DNA of 64,000 nt from Christiangramia fulva (GCF_003024155.1 NZ_CP028136.1:3038001-3102000); one strand, 5' to 3'. Counted from the stretch's first letter, positions 54,388 to 62,551 are shown. Made by a program: numbers and translations. The notes: generated from the sequence alone by a model not told the origin.

Positions 54388-55371
54388 ATGGAAAAGTCAA
54401 ACTCACAAAAATTGAAATTAGGAGTTTTCGTGGTTATCGGGACTCTTATACTTATTGTAGCGCTTTATTTTATAGGTAATAAGCAACATATGTTCACATC
54501 TAATATCATTTTATATTCAGAATTTGAAAATATAAATGGCCTCCAAATTGGCAATAATGTACGCTATTCCGGAATAAACGTTGGAAATGTGAAAAAGATT
54601 GAAATGTTAGGAGAACGAAGAATTTTGGTTGAGATGATGATAGATGAATCAACAGGAAAATTCATTCAAAAAGATGCCATCGCCTCTATTGGATCAGACG
54701 GACTCGTAGGTAGTATGGTACTGAATATTGTTCCCGGCAATTTGAATCCTGCACCTGTAAAATCGGGAGATACAATTGCTTCTTATAGCAGAATTGGCGC
54801 AGATGACATGCTGTCTACCTTAAATGTGACTAATGAAAATGCTGCTTTGCTCACGTCTGATCTTTTAAAGATCACCAATAAAATTCTTAAAGGCAAAGGT
54901 ACTCTGGGCGTTCTAATTAGTGATTCTACCATGGCTGGAAATATTAAGCAAAGCCTATTTAACCTTAAAAATGCCAGTGAAGAAGCAGATTTAGCGATTG
55001 CAAAGATCAACCGTCAGCTGGAAAACTTTGATCTTCAGAAAGGTGTGGCCGGTGTACTGCTGAACGATACTCTTCGGGCAAATCAGATGAAAGATATAAT
55101 CACCAATCTTGAGAATTCATCCGAAAAGATAAATGCGATTTCAGCAGAAATAGACGGATTGGTAAAGGAAATTCGCGGCGGCAACGGAGCATTAAATTAC
55201 CTCACTAAAAATGAGGCGCTGGTTAAAAATATAGATACTACCATGCTTAATATTAAAGAGTCTTCGGTAAAATTCAATGAAAATATGGAGGCTTTAAGAG
55301 ATAATTTTTTCTTTAGACACTATTTTAAAAAACTGGAAAGGCAGAAGCAAAAAGAATTGAAGAAAGATTAA
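54388..55371 (+). CDS. mlaD: MCE/MlaD family lipid-binding protein
   Basis: A 327-aa protein anchored by one N-terminal transmembrane helix (LGVFVVIGTLILIVALYFIG) with a single MCE domain (about residues 35-120, FENINGLQIGNNVRYSGINV). The C-terminal half is a long helical region likely to form a coiled coil or needle, ending in a Lys-rich tail. It is the periplasmic hexamer of the transporter. No MlaC or MlaB gene follows, as is common in Bacteroidota. Confidence 0.92.
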   Translation: MEKSNSQKLKLGVFVVIGTLILIVALYFIGNKQHMFTSNIILYSEFENINGLQIGNNVRYSGINVGNVKKIEMLGERRILVEMMIDESTGKFIQKDAIASIGSDGLVGSMVLNIVPGNLNPAPVKSGDTIASYSRIGADDMLSTLNVTNENAALLTSDLLKITNKILKGKGTLGVLISDSTMAGNIKQSLFNLKNASEEADLAIAKINRQLENFDLQKGVAGVLLNDTLRANQMKDIITNLENSSEKINAISAEIDGLVKEIRGGNGALNYLTKNEALVKNIDTTMLNIKESSVKFNENMEALRDNFFFRHYFKKLERQKQKELKKD

Positions 55372-55377
55372 AAATTG

Positions 55378-55403
55378 AAAAAGCCCTTGTGAAAGGGCTT
55401 TAT
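55378..55403 (+). terminator. terminator after mlaD
   Basis: AAGCCCTT (55381-55388) and AAGGGCTT (55393-55400) form an 8-bp stem with a GTGA loop, followed by a short T-rich stretch. The T-run is weak, so termination may be partial. Confidence 0.55.
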
Positions 55404-55948
55404 GGTCAATCATAAGCATGCTTAAAGAACATTTGCGATTATTACTAGACATGTTGTAAAGCCCTGTAAGTTTTTTCCATGTTAAAAAATCATACCATAA
55501 TTGAATGAAACTTTACGACAGTTTGTCTGAGACAAATTGCAAAATAGGTTTAAAAAGGATCAGACGGAAATTAAGGCTTAATTGGAGCCTTTAAAGGATG
55601 CTGTGTGCCCAAAAAGAGAGGTATTTAATCAGCTCTGCTTCTTCAATTAAGAATTGAGGTGCTAGCCTTGGAAAACACTCGTACTTGTCTAGAAAAGAAA
55701 CTGAATCAGCACTCTTATAAGCAAAAAAAACCACCCCCAGATTAAGTCCTTTTACCAACCACAAATTGATTTTGGAAATGAAGAATTTGTTTTAGGCAAT
55801 TAAAAGGAAATATTAAAGTCTTTATCTAAAAGGAAAATAGGAAAATAATTATCCTGTATATGTATGTAAAACTGATCTCTTAAAAAGAAAAATGGCTTTT
55901 GGCTGATTAAGAATAATTAAGTTTACCGTTAATATATTTCTCCTAACC
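55404..55948. other. non-coding AT-rich stretch at the edge of the accessory region
   Basis: I see no gene here. It contains a short hairpin (TTTGTCT-G-AGACAAA, near 55523-55537) and a segment (55581-55622, containing GATGCTGTGT) that resembles 58647-58681 next to the tRNA-Arg terminator. The rest is low-complexity and gives no reading frame of interest. Confidence 0.6.
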
Positions 55949-56458
55949 TCATCTTTTTTTGATGAAATGATATTCTATTGTATATCCTTCTGCTTCTTTT
56001 GTTGTGATCATTTCGGTTTCAGAAATGCTTTTAATATTGAATTCTTGAACTAGGTCAATTTCTATGATCTCACCGGATGAGGGAATAAGGTTCTCCGTAT
56101 AATAATAATATAGCCGGTTAACATTTGAAACCTTAACACCATTGTCGATAAAAGTATCAAACATGTATTTGTCTTTTGGCATTTTTATGAACAGACTACT
56201 CCATTCTAAGCTATTAGGATATTGCACTTTCCCTTGTATTATTTCGTCCCTAGGCTCACCGTAAAACTCCAAAGTGGTATTGTAAAAATAGGGGTCGGTT
56301 GTACCATTAATTCCATTACCCGAAAAAGTACCTCCTGAGTAGACCCAAGTTCCCTGAATTTGCGAAAAGACGTTATCTGATTCCTTTTTGTTGTCATCCT
56401 TTGAGCATGAATGAAAAAAGAAACAAAAAAATGTCAGGATAACGTAAAAATTCCTCAT
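55949..56458 (-). CDS. small lipoprotein, lipocalin-like, unknown function
   Basis: A 169-aa protein with a lipoprotein signal (FFCFFFHSCSKDDNKK, Cys near residue 18). After an acidic linker comes IQGTWVYSGGTF, the opening G-x-W motif typical of lipocalin-like Bacteroidota lipoproteins, followed by alternating beta-rich segments. No catalytic motif is seen. It is encoded on the minus strand, just outside the candidate tRNA-bounded island. Confidence 0.65.
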   Translation of the reverse strand: MRNFYVILTFFCFFFHSCSKDDNKKESDNVFSQIQGTWVYSGGTFSGNGINGTTDPYFYNTTLEFYGEPRDEIIQGKVQYPNSLEWSSLFIKMPKDKYMFDTFIDNGVKVSNVNRLYYYYTENLIPSSGEIIEIDLVQEFNIKSISETEMITTKEAEGYTIEYHFIKKR

Positions 56459-56913
56459 AAGAATAAATTTAATCAGTTAGATTTTTAGAGAGACGCGTAG
56501 GGGAAGTTTCTTTTGCTCTAAAAATACAATAGTTTCTTTAATAACAAAAAAATATTTGTTTTTGCAAATTATTTACAAATAAAAAAAAGCTTTAACCCTT
56601 TTATTTTATTTGTGATCGCGAAAGGATTTCAGAATATATTCCAAATAGCACGAGAATAGCCGAAATTGCATGTAAAAGGTCTATTCGACTATTTAACTTG
56701 TATTTCGTATAAACAGGTATAATAGTAAGAAGCGGTTGCTGTATTAGTTGCTGTATTAAATGTTGTATCAATTTATCCCCTATATTAACCTGAATTTTTT
56801 CTCACCTCTCATACGAAATTACGTCAAATTGCGAAGGATACTTTATGCTTCCTTAAAACATATAATTTCCATTAAAAAGTAGAATTGCTATCTTTATTTA
56901 TTACTAATCAAAC
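56459..56913. other. intergenic region with tRNA 3'-end remnant and tandem repeat
   Basis: No gene is seen. It is very AT-rich. It contains the 17-bp remnant of the tRNA-Arg 3' end (56612-56628) and a 12-bp perfect tandem repeat, GTTGCTGTATTA at 56735-56746 and 56747-56758, followed by a partial third unit (TGTTGTAT). Confidence 0.6.
56612..56628. repeat. att-like remnant of tRNA-Arg 3' end (left)
   Basis: GTGATCGCGAAAGGATT matches the end of the tRNA-Arg gene (58714-58730) at 16 of 17 positions and in the same orientation. Similarity continues weakly (TCAGAA against CGAA). Integrase-mediated insertion at a tRNA 3' end leaves exactly such a direct repeat. Confidence 0.7.
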
Positions 56914-58305
56914 TTGCTGAACTTGAAGCAAAATAAAGAATTATCTGAGATTGCTGAATACACCTCTCCTATTATCTCAACTGACCATCCCAATCAACCT
57001 CTTTACATTCTTAGAGAAGAAGAATTTCTGATTAAAACTGAAACTGGGGAAATTATCTTCGTGGGAAGTATTGCATTTAAATGGTTTCCGCAAATCGGAG
57101 TTTACGTGGAAGGTGCAACAAAAGATTTTAAGTTTTTAGAGGGACAGATTAAGGATTTTAAAGTCTTCAAAACCAACGGAGATTTCTTAGGTGACGCCAT
57201 CGCCATCCAAGAAAAATATATCAAAAACCAATACTTTATTAAGGGAATATTCTCTTTTGATTGTCTTTCGGGGGACACCACGATCCCTGTAAACGAGGTG
57301 AGATTCTCTATTCCTAATATGCAGCGTTTTGATGGACAAAATATAAGGTCAGAAGAGATAGGATGGTATAAAGGTAGAATTTTCCTGAAACTAGCCGATT
57401 ATGACTTGAATATAGATAAACTACCGGACTTTGGAGAACGAATAGCTGCTCTAAAAGATGTTGGAGGCTACCACATCACTTACTCAGGTAAAATGACCTT
57501 CAAAACTCCGAAGAGTCTCCAGGATATGAAAAAAGAGATACAGGTTTTAAACTGCTTTCTTCAGTTATTAAGCGGTATTCAGATATCCGCTCTTTTCTTT
57601 TCTGGTGTAAATGATAGAGAAACACTTTGGACCGATTACAGGAGCGCTGGCATAGATTCTTATCACCAAAGAGGTTCGTCTTGCTTCCCTCGTTATTTTT
57701 TAGAACATTCGGACTTTAAGGCTATGGAAATAGTTTATTCCAACTTAATAGATTTTTGGAGAAAAGATGACTACAGGAATATGATTAGCTCTGCAGTAAA
57801 ATGGTATTCGGAGGCTAACAGCAAACCATGGTATCATTCAACCACAAGTATGATTATCTCCCAAAGTGCTTTAGAGATGTTTTATAACTGGTATATGATC
57901 GAAAAGGACGGCATTCTCAGAGGAGAAGTGAGATTAAGTGCGGCCAATAAGATTAGGTTACTTTTATCTCGTATTGGTATTAAAAACGAAGTGCCACAAA
58001 AATATGCTGAGATTAAAAAGTTTCTTAATGATCCGAAAAATAAAAATGAAGAAGATGCCATAGATGCCACTGTTTTTTATCGAAACGCAATTGTGCATGG
58101 AGAATCTGAAAAAAGAACTAAACTAGTCAATCTTTCTCCTAGTTTTAAACGTGAGGCTAATAACCTTTCATTATGGTATCTAGAGCTATGCCTACTCTAC
58201 ACTCTGGGTTACAATGGTAAATATGTCAATAGGACAACTATAGAGTACTCGTCAGACACAGAAAAAGTGCCTTGGGCATCTGAAAAAAATGACTTCATTG
58301 GCTAA
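56914..58305 (+). CDS. HEPN-domain protein, ApeA-like (candidate anti-phage RNase)
   Basis: A 463-aa protein with a beta-rich N-terminal part (about residues 1-215, many alternating strands such as GEIIFVGSIAFKWFPQIGVYVEG) and a helical C-terminal part (about 270-440). The latter contains YRNAIVHGES (Arg390 to His395), the R-x4-H RNase motif of HEPN domains, after a long helix (TTSMIISQSALEMFYNWYMI). This order resembles ApeA, a HEPN anti-phage effector. Start is TTG 56914: an in-frame TAA lies at 56905-56907 and no ATG occurs early. Its neighbourhood is AT-rich and bounded by tRNA-Arg sequences. Assignment to ApeA proper is an inference from layout. Confidence 0.7.
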   Translation: MLNLKQNKELSEIAEYTSPIISTDHPNQPLYILREEEFLIKTETGEIIFVGSIAFKWFPQIGVYVEGATKDFKFLEGQIKDFKVFKTNGDFLGDAIAIQEKYIKNQYFIKGIFSFDCLSGDTTIPVNEVRFSIPNMQRFDGQNIRSEEIGWYKGRIFLKLADYDLNIDKLPDFGERIAALKDVGGYHITYSGKMTFKTPKSLQDMKKEIQVLNCFLQLLSGIQISALFFSGVNDRETLWTDYRSAGIDSYHQRGSSCFPRYFLEHSDFKAMEIVYSNLIDFWRKDDYRNMISSAVKWYSEANSKPWYHSTTSMIISQSALEMFYNWYMIEKDGILRGEVRLSAANKIRLLLSRIGIKNEVPQKYAEIKKFLNDPKNKNEEDAIDATVFYRNAIVHGESEKRTKLVNLSPSFKREANNLSLWYLELCLLYTLGYNGKYVNRTTIEYSSDTEKVPWASEKNDFIG

Positions 58306-58665
58306 CCATTGATCAAAAACCTTGATGATCCATCGACTTTTCGTTCAAAACAGAAGACTTTCCACTCTGTCTTTCGTTAAAATGACCAATCGAACTTCAT
58401 GAAGTTTTATTGAGGATTTTTAACTTTCGATACTTACCCAATAGTGCTACTTCCCTAACACTAAAAGTTGCGATCAGTTAGTATGAAAAAATCAAAAAAG
58501 ATAAAGGTTCGAATAGCCATAAGATCACTCTTTGATTATGATTCTAACCTTTATACTACTTTTTGTTATCCAAGATATAAACCTGTTACCATACAAACAC
58601 GAAAAAAGTAGTTTTTTAGAGATATTTTGAAATGAGGAGGTTCAAATTGACCTTAAAAGATGCTG
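58306..58665. other. non-coding stretch between HEPN gene and tRNA-Arg
   Basis: No convincing gene. A 42-codon frame at 58483-58611 is too short and basic to trust. A long stem is possible between AAAGGTTCGAA near 58503 and TTCTAACCTTT near 58543, around the sequence GGTTCGAAT, which resembles a tRNA T-loop. Confidence 0.5.
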
Positions 58666-58668
58666 TGT

Positions 58669-58707
58669 CAAAAAAAAGGTAACTTTCTATTTTCAGAAAG
58701 TTACCTT
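58669..58707 (-). terminator. strong terminator of the tRNA-Arg transcript
   Basis: A perfect 13-bp stem, AAGGTAACTTTCT (58676-58688) with AGAAAGTTACCTT (58695-58707), around a 6-nt loop, followed on the minus strand by a run of T (the A-run at 58669-58677). It lies directly downstream of the tRNA 3' end. Confidence 0.85.
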
Positions 58708-58714
58708 AAAAAAG

Positions 58715-58788
58715 TGATCGCGACAGGATTCGAACCTGTGACCGTCTGCTTAGAAGGCAGATGCTCTATCCAACTGAGCTACGCGACC
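58715..58788 (-). tRNA. tRNA-Arg (anticodon TCT)
   Basis: Read on the minus strand the gene begins GGTCGCGTAGCTCAGTTGG and folds into a full cloverleaf: acceptor GGTCGCG/CGCGATC, D-stem GCTC/GAGC, anticodon stem TCTGC/GCAGA with loop CTTCTAA (anticodon TCT, reading AGA/AGG), and T-arm ACAGG/CCTGT with TTCGAAT. The discriminator is A and CCA is not encoded. Its 3' end is the right partner of the att-like direct repeat. Confidence 0.95.
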
Positions 58789-58813
58789 AATATTATAATG
58801 AACTTAAGGTTTT

Positions 58814-58862
58814 GATGCTCCCTGCCTGCCGGCAGGCAGGTATCCAACTGAGCTACGCGACC
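58814..58862 (-). pseudogene. tRNA-Arg 5' fragment interrupted by a palindrome
   Basis: GATGCTC (58814-58820) and TATCCAACTGAGCTACGCGA plus CC (58841-58862) equal bases 58760-58766 and 58767-58788 of the intact tRNA-Arg next door. They are separated here by exactly 20 bp of inserted sequence, at the border of D-loop and D-stem. Only the acceptor 5' strand, D-arm and a few more bases remain, so this is a dead partial duplicate. Confidence 0.85.
58821..58840. repeat. 20-bp GC-rich palindrome
   Basis: CCTGCCTGCCGGCAGGCAGG is a perfect palindrome, much richer in GC than its surroundings. It resembles short palindromic repeats scattered between genes in Flavobacteriia. It splits the tRNA fragment exactly. 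Confidence 0.8.
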
Positions 58863-58936
58863 TCTTTTTTGCGGTTGCAAATATAAACCTCTTTATAAAT
58901 AAAACAATGCTTTTTTGTCAAAAATGAAATTTGCTA

Positions 58937-58970
58937 AAACAAAAAAAACTTCCCCAATAAGAGAAGTTTT
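58937..58970 (-). terminator. candidate terminator of the 112-aa gene
   Basis: AAAACTTC (58945-58952) can pair with GAAGTTTT (58963-58970) around a 10-nt loop. On the minus strand a T-run follows (the A-run from 58941). It lies 24 nt downstream of the stop codon. Confidence 0.5.
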
Positions 58971-58994
58971 CTTATATAAAATGGCTGGTTAGTT

Positions 58995-59333
58995 CTAATT
59001 TTCCCTTACAAGGTGAGTTTCAAGGTTATTGGAAATAATTACCAGTTGATTAAAGTTGCTGGCAGATTCATTTCCTTTCTCGAAATATTCAATATATAAA
59101 TTATTGAATCTTCTTATTAGCTCAAGAGTCTGCAATGAAAAATGGAAGAAATTTCCATTTTCATGAAGATCTTTTAACTGGTCTTTTACCGATTCGATTT
59201 GTTGAAATTCCTCTTCGGTATTTAAAATATATTCCTGTTGTCTAAGCATAACTTGTTGTTGTACAGTTAGCCATGCAGGAAATTCACTATAGATTTGGCA
59301 ATTCAAATATAGAAGGAAATAGTTCTCAGACAT
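58995..59333 (-). CDS. small helical protein of unknown function
   Basis: From ATG 59333 the product is 112 aa (MSENYFLLYLNCQIYSEFPA). It is rich in Gln, Glu and Leu and should be mostly helical (QQQVMLRQQEYILNTEEEFQQIESV, in parts, and LKDLHENGNFFHFSLQTLELI). A TTG eight codons upstream is a less likely start. I do not recognise a family. It is divergent from the small ORF that opens the glycosylation operon. Confidence 0.6.
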   Translation of the reverse strand: MSENYFLLYLNCQIYSEFPAWLTVQQQVMLRQQEYILNTEEEFQQIESVKDQLKDLHENGNFFHFSLQTLELIRRFNNLYIEYFEKGNESASNFNQLVIISNNLETHLVREN

Positions 59334-59442
59334 AAAACCCAACCGAAAAATCTTCAAAACGCCCGATTTCTTCGGTAAAAAGCTTTCAGAGCATTAATTA
59401 AAATTGTCTTAATTTAGCAGCGGAAAATTTTTCAAGACTTTT

Positions 59443-59610
59443 ATGCCTGAATTTATGCTAAAAATCTCTCCTGTTTTAAAGAAAGAGATCCATGAAACTT
59501 CAATAATTTCTGCTAATTATGTTGCCACCGGATTTTACTCAGTGTCGCTGGTGATGAAAAATGGGCAAAGACTTATCACAGTTAGCGACGATTTTACTGC
59601 AAAAGCATGA
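59443..59610 (+). CDS. small protein (55 aa) coupled to the GT2 gene
   Basis: ATG 59443 to TGA 59608-59610 encodes 55 aa: MPEFMLKISPVLKKEIHETS, then a beta-rich part ANYVATGFYSVSLVMKNGQ and RLITVSDDFTAKA. Its stop overlaps the GT2 start codon in an ATGA arrangement, typical of translational coupling. No signal or membrane segment is visible. A second ATG at 59455 is an alternative start. Function is unknown; coupling to a glycosyltransferase suggests a partner or regulator (inference). Confidence 0.55.
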   Translation: MPEFMLKISPVLKKEIHETSIISANYVATGFYSVSLVMKNGQRLITVSDDFTAKA

Positions 59611-60323
59611 ATTACGAATTCACCATTATTGTTCCGGTATATAATGAGCAGGAATGTCTTCCTGAACTGTTCCAGAAGCTTAAGGACTATCTTCAAAGTT
59701 CTTCTAAAAAATCAAAAGTTTTGCTGGTAGATGACGGATCAACAGATGGAAGTCCGGCAATGATCAAAGAGTTTTGTGATGCTAATGAAGATTTTCATTA
59801 CCTTCTTTTCGAAAGAAATTTCGGAAAAGGTGCCGCCTTAAAAGCGGCTTTTGATCATATTGATACGCCCTGGCTTGGCTACCTGGATGCCGATTTACAA
59901 ACCTATCCTGAAGATTTTGAAATTCTTTTTTCACTTTCCAGTAAAAATGACCTGGTGACCGGCTGGAGAAAACAACGAAAAGATACCCTGATCAAACGAA
60001 TTTCTTCTAAAATTGGAAACGGTGTTCGAATAATGTTTACCCGTGACCATATGCACGATACAGGTTGCCCATTAAAGATCATCAAAACTTCTTACGCCAA
60101 AAAAATTCCCATGTTCAAAGGTCTGCAAAGGTTTTTGCCGGCCATGGTCCTGCTGCAGAATGGAAGAATTGCTGAAATAGAAATCCCTCATTACCCCAGA
60201 TTGGCAGGAAAATCTAAATATAATTTCAAAAATCGTTTCATGGGACCTTTAATTGATTGCTTTGCCTATGTGTGGATGCGCAAATCGTACATCAATTATA
60301 ATGTGAAGGAAAAAAATGAGTAG
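59607..60323 (+). CDS. family 2 glycosyltransferase (polyprenyl-phosphate glycosyltransferase type)
   Basis: A 238-aa GT-A enzyme of the DPM1 type without C-terminal membrane helices. Motifs are FTIIVPVYNEQECLPELF at the N terminus, LLVDDGSTDGSP near residue 40, LGYLDADLQTYPEDF near 90 with the metal-binding Asp residues, and GCPLKIIKTSYAKKIP near 152. It probably transfers a sugar from a nucleotide to polyprenyl phosphate, giving the donor for the ArnT-like enzyme of this operon. It overlaps the next gene by 8 nt. Confidence 0.9.
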   Translation: MNYEFTIIVPVYNEQECLPELFQKLKDYLQSSSKKSKVLLVDDGSTDGSPAMIKEFCDANEDFHYLLFERNFGKGAALKAAFDHIDTPWLGYLDADLQTYPEDFEILFSLSSKNDLVTGWRKQRKDTLIKRISSKIGNGVRIMFTRDHMHDTGCPLKIIKTSYAKKIPMFKGLQRFLPAMVLLQNGRIAEIEIPHYPRLAGKSKYNFKNRFMGPLIDCFAYVWMRKSYINYNVKEKNE

Positions 60324-60942
60324 CTGGCTGGTCTATGCAATAGGATTTTTGGCACAACTTCTTTTTTCGGGTAGAATGTTCCTGCAATGGGTACTTAGTG
60401 AAAAGAGTAAAAAAATTATAACTCCCGTCCTGTTTTGGCAGCTAAGTTTACTCGCATCTTTTCTTCTTTTTTTATATGGTTATTTACGAGATGATTTTGC
60501 CATTATGCTGGGGCAGGCGCTCACATATTTTATCTATATCAGAAATTTACAGTTGCAGGGAGAATGGCTGAAAATGCCAAAATTCCTGCGTATCTTTCTG
60601 TGGATTTTCCCTGTACTTATTGTTATTTATGGCTTTAATAATAACGTCTACAATGTTCAGAAGCTGTTCCATAATGAAGATATTCCATTTTGGCTCCTAA
60701 TTTTAGGCTCATTTGCGCAATTAATTTTTACCTTAAGGTTCGTTTATCAATGGGTTTATTCTGAAAGGAGAAAGATTTCATCCCTGCCCATGGGATTCTG
60801 GTTGTTGAGTTTGTTGGGATCCGGCCTGATCCTGGTCTATGGCATCTTCAGAAGAGATCCTGTATTGCTTGTGGGGCATGGAATAGGAGTGATCATGTAC
60901 ACGCGTAATCTATATATTCAGAAGAATGAAATTAAAGGATAA
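60316..60942 (+). CDS. membrane protein with two LAB_N (lipid-A-disaccharide synthase N-terminal-like) domains
   Basis: A 208-aa protein with about six membrane helices arranged as two similar halves. Each half has the LAB_N pattern: FLAQLLFSGRMFLQWVLSEK with FWQLSLLASFLLFLYGYLRDD, and SFAQLIFTLRFVYQWVYSER with FWLLSLLGSGLILVYGIFRRD. This small fold resembles SWEET/PQ-loop half transporters, so flipping of a lipid-linked sugar is possible (inference). It overlaps both neighbours (8 and 17 nt), so all three products are made together. Confidence 0.85.
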   Translation: MSSWLVYAIGFLAQLLFSGRMFLQWVLSEKSKKIITPVLFWQLSLLASFLLFLYGYLRDDFAIMLGQALTYFIYIRNLQLQGEWLKMPKFLRIFLWIFPVLIVIYGFNNNVYNVQKLFHNEDIPFWLLILGSFAQLIFTLRFVYQWVYSERRKISSLPMGFWLLSLLGSGLILVYGIFRRDPVLLVGHGIGVIMYTRNLYIQKNEIKG

Positions 60943-62551
60943 TTACCTTCTTCTACTGGTTCTTGTTTGTTTCGCGATCTTTTTCGTGAATCTTGACGCC
61001 ATATATGTGAATATTATGGAGGCCCGGAATTTTATTACTGCCCGGGAAATGGTGACTATGAATCATTGGATTTTCACAACGATCAATGGGGAACCACGCT
61101 ATGAAAAACCGCCTCTTCCTACCTGGCTAACCGCTATTTCAATGATGCTTTTCGGGATGAAAAGTCTTTTCGCGCTTAGATTACCAGCGGCAATTATGGG
61201 AAGCCTTTTGGTGGTTTACCTTTATAAAATAAGTCTCCGGCTTACGGCTCATAGAAAATTTTCTTTTGTAGCAGGCCTTATCGGCGCTACTTCGTTCTAT
61301 ATTCTTCTCTCTGGCCGGGACGGACAATGGGACATTTTCACCCACGCTTTTATGACCATGGGTATTTATCTTCTTCTCAAGACTTTTCAAAACGAGGAAC
61401 ATTTATACCAAAATGCACTGGGAGCCGGCCTTTTTATAGGCTTTTCTTTTCTGAGTAAGGGCCCGGTTTCAATGTATGCACTTCTGCTTCCTTTTTTAAT
61501 TGCGTATGGTATCGTTTATCGGTATCGCTCCTTTAAAAAGATCTGGCCTGCTTTATTACTGGTAATTATAGTTACTGTAATAGTTTCGGCTTCATGGAGC
61601 TTATATGTGTATTTTTTCGATACTCATGACGTTTCCCGAATAACAGGCAGGGAAGCCGGCCGTTGGTTAGATTATAACGTGCGGCCCTTTTATTACTACT
61701 GGAGCTTTTTTGTACAGAGCGGAATTTGGACTTTGCCGGCATTTGTTGCACTGCTTTATCCGTATCTTAAAAACAGGGTTTTCAATAAACCCGCTTATAA
61801 ATTCGCCCTTTTGTGGACGCTTATCTCCGTCATACTTTTATCAGTAATTCCTGAAAAGAAATCCCGTTATTTGCTGCCTGTGCTTATTCCGCTGGCAATG
61901 AACACGGCTTTTTATATGGAGTATCTTTTTCGCCGTTTTGATATGATGCCGCGAAAGGAAAGTTGGGTGGTCTACTTCAATTTCATCCTAATCGCGGTGA
62001 TAGGAATAGCCTTTCCTTTTGCCGGAATTATCTACTTCAAGGAAAAATTAGGAGACATCTGGCCATGGTTCTTAATGACATCTGTCTGTCTTTTGAGCAT
62101 CGGGATTTTTATTTTGATATTTCTGAAACAGAAGAAAATAAAACCGGTTTTTTATTTAAGCGTCTGGTTCATCATTAGTATTGTATTTTTTGGTCTTCCA
62201 ATGGCAGGAAAAATTGAAACTAATCCGCATTATAGGAGTATTCGCTCTGTAGATGCTTATATTGAAAAATATTCTCTCCCGATATTTGAACTGAAAGGAT
62301 TTACCCCTGAAATTATCTGGGAATTTGGTAAACCTATAAAGGTGCTGTGGAATGGTGAAAATTATGAGCTTCCTGAGAAAAATCGGTTTTTATTATTAGC
62401 TACAGAAGAGCAGGAAAAAGAAATATCTGAAATATTCAGAAATTATATAGCGAAAAAAATAGACGAAATAGACATGAATCCCGTTGGAAATACACATAAA
62501 GAAAGACTGTTTCGGGAATTATATTTAATACAAAAAACCAACAAAAAATGA
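60926..62551 (+). CDS. ArnT-like glycosyltransferase (GT39/PMT superfamily membrane protein)
   Basis: A 541-aa integral membrane protein with about 11-12 helices. The first periplasmic loop has MEARNFITAREMVTMNHW followed by GEPRYEKPPLPTWL, the acidic catalytic-loop pattern of ArnT/PMT enzymes (the conserved Glu of MEAR and Lys-Pro-Pro). SGRDGQWDIFTHAFMTMG near residue 130 is another conserved stretch. It should use a polyprenyl-linked sugar made by the GT2 to modify lipid A or another envelope glycan. It overlaps manA by 4 nt (ATGA). Confidence 0.88.
   Translation: MKLKDNYLLLLVLVCFAIFFVNLDAIYVNIMEARNFITAREMVTMNHWIFTTINGEPRYEKPPLPTWLTAISMMLFGMKSLFALRLPAAIMGSLLVVYLYKISLRLTAHRKFSFVAGLIGATSFYILLSGRDGQWDIFTHAFMTMGIYLLLKTFQNEEHLYQNALGAGLFIGFSFLSKGPVSMYALLLPFLIAYGIVYRYRSFKKIWPALLLVIIVTVIVSASWSLYVYFFDTHDVSRITGREAGRWLDYNVRPFYYYWSFFVQSGIWTLPAFVALLYPYLKNRVFNKPAYKFALLWTLISVILLSVIPEKKSRYLLPVLIPLAMNTAFYMEYLFRRFDMMPRKESWVVYFNFILIAVIGIAFPFAGIIYFKEKLGDIWPWFLMTSVCLLSIGIFILIFLKQKKIKPVFYLSVWFIISIVFFGLPMAGKIETNPHYRSIRSVDAYIEKYSLPIFELKGFTPEIIWEFGKPIKVLWNGENYELPEKNRFLLLATEEQEKEISEIFRNYIAKKIDEIDMNPVGNTHKERLFRELYLIQKTNKK

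Noticed and set aside
56735..56758. CRISPR-like repeat array
   Set aside because: Only two adjacent 12-bp copies with no spacers and no cas genes.
58483..58611. 42-codon basic reading frame between the HEPN gene and tRNA-Arg
   Set aside because: Very short, highly basic, no coupling or homology cue; more likely chance in AT-rich DNA.
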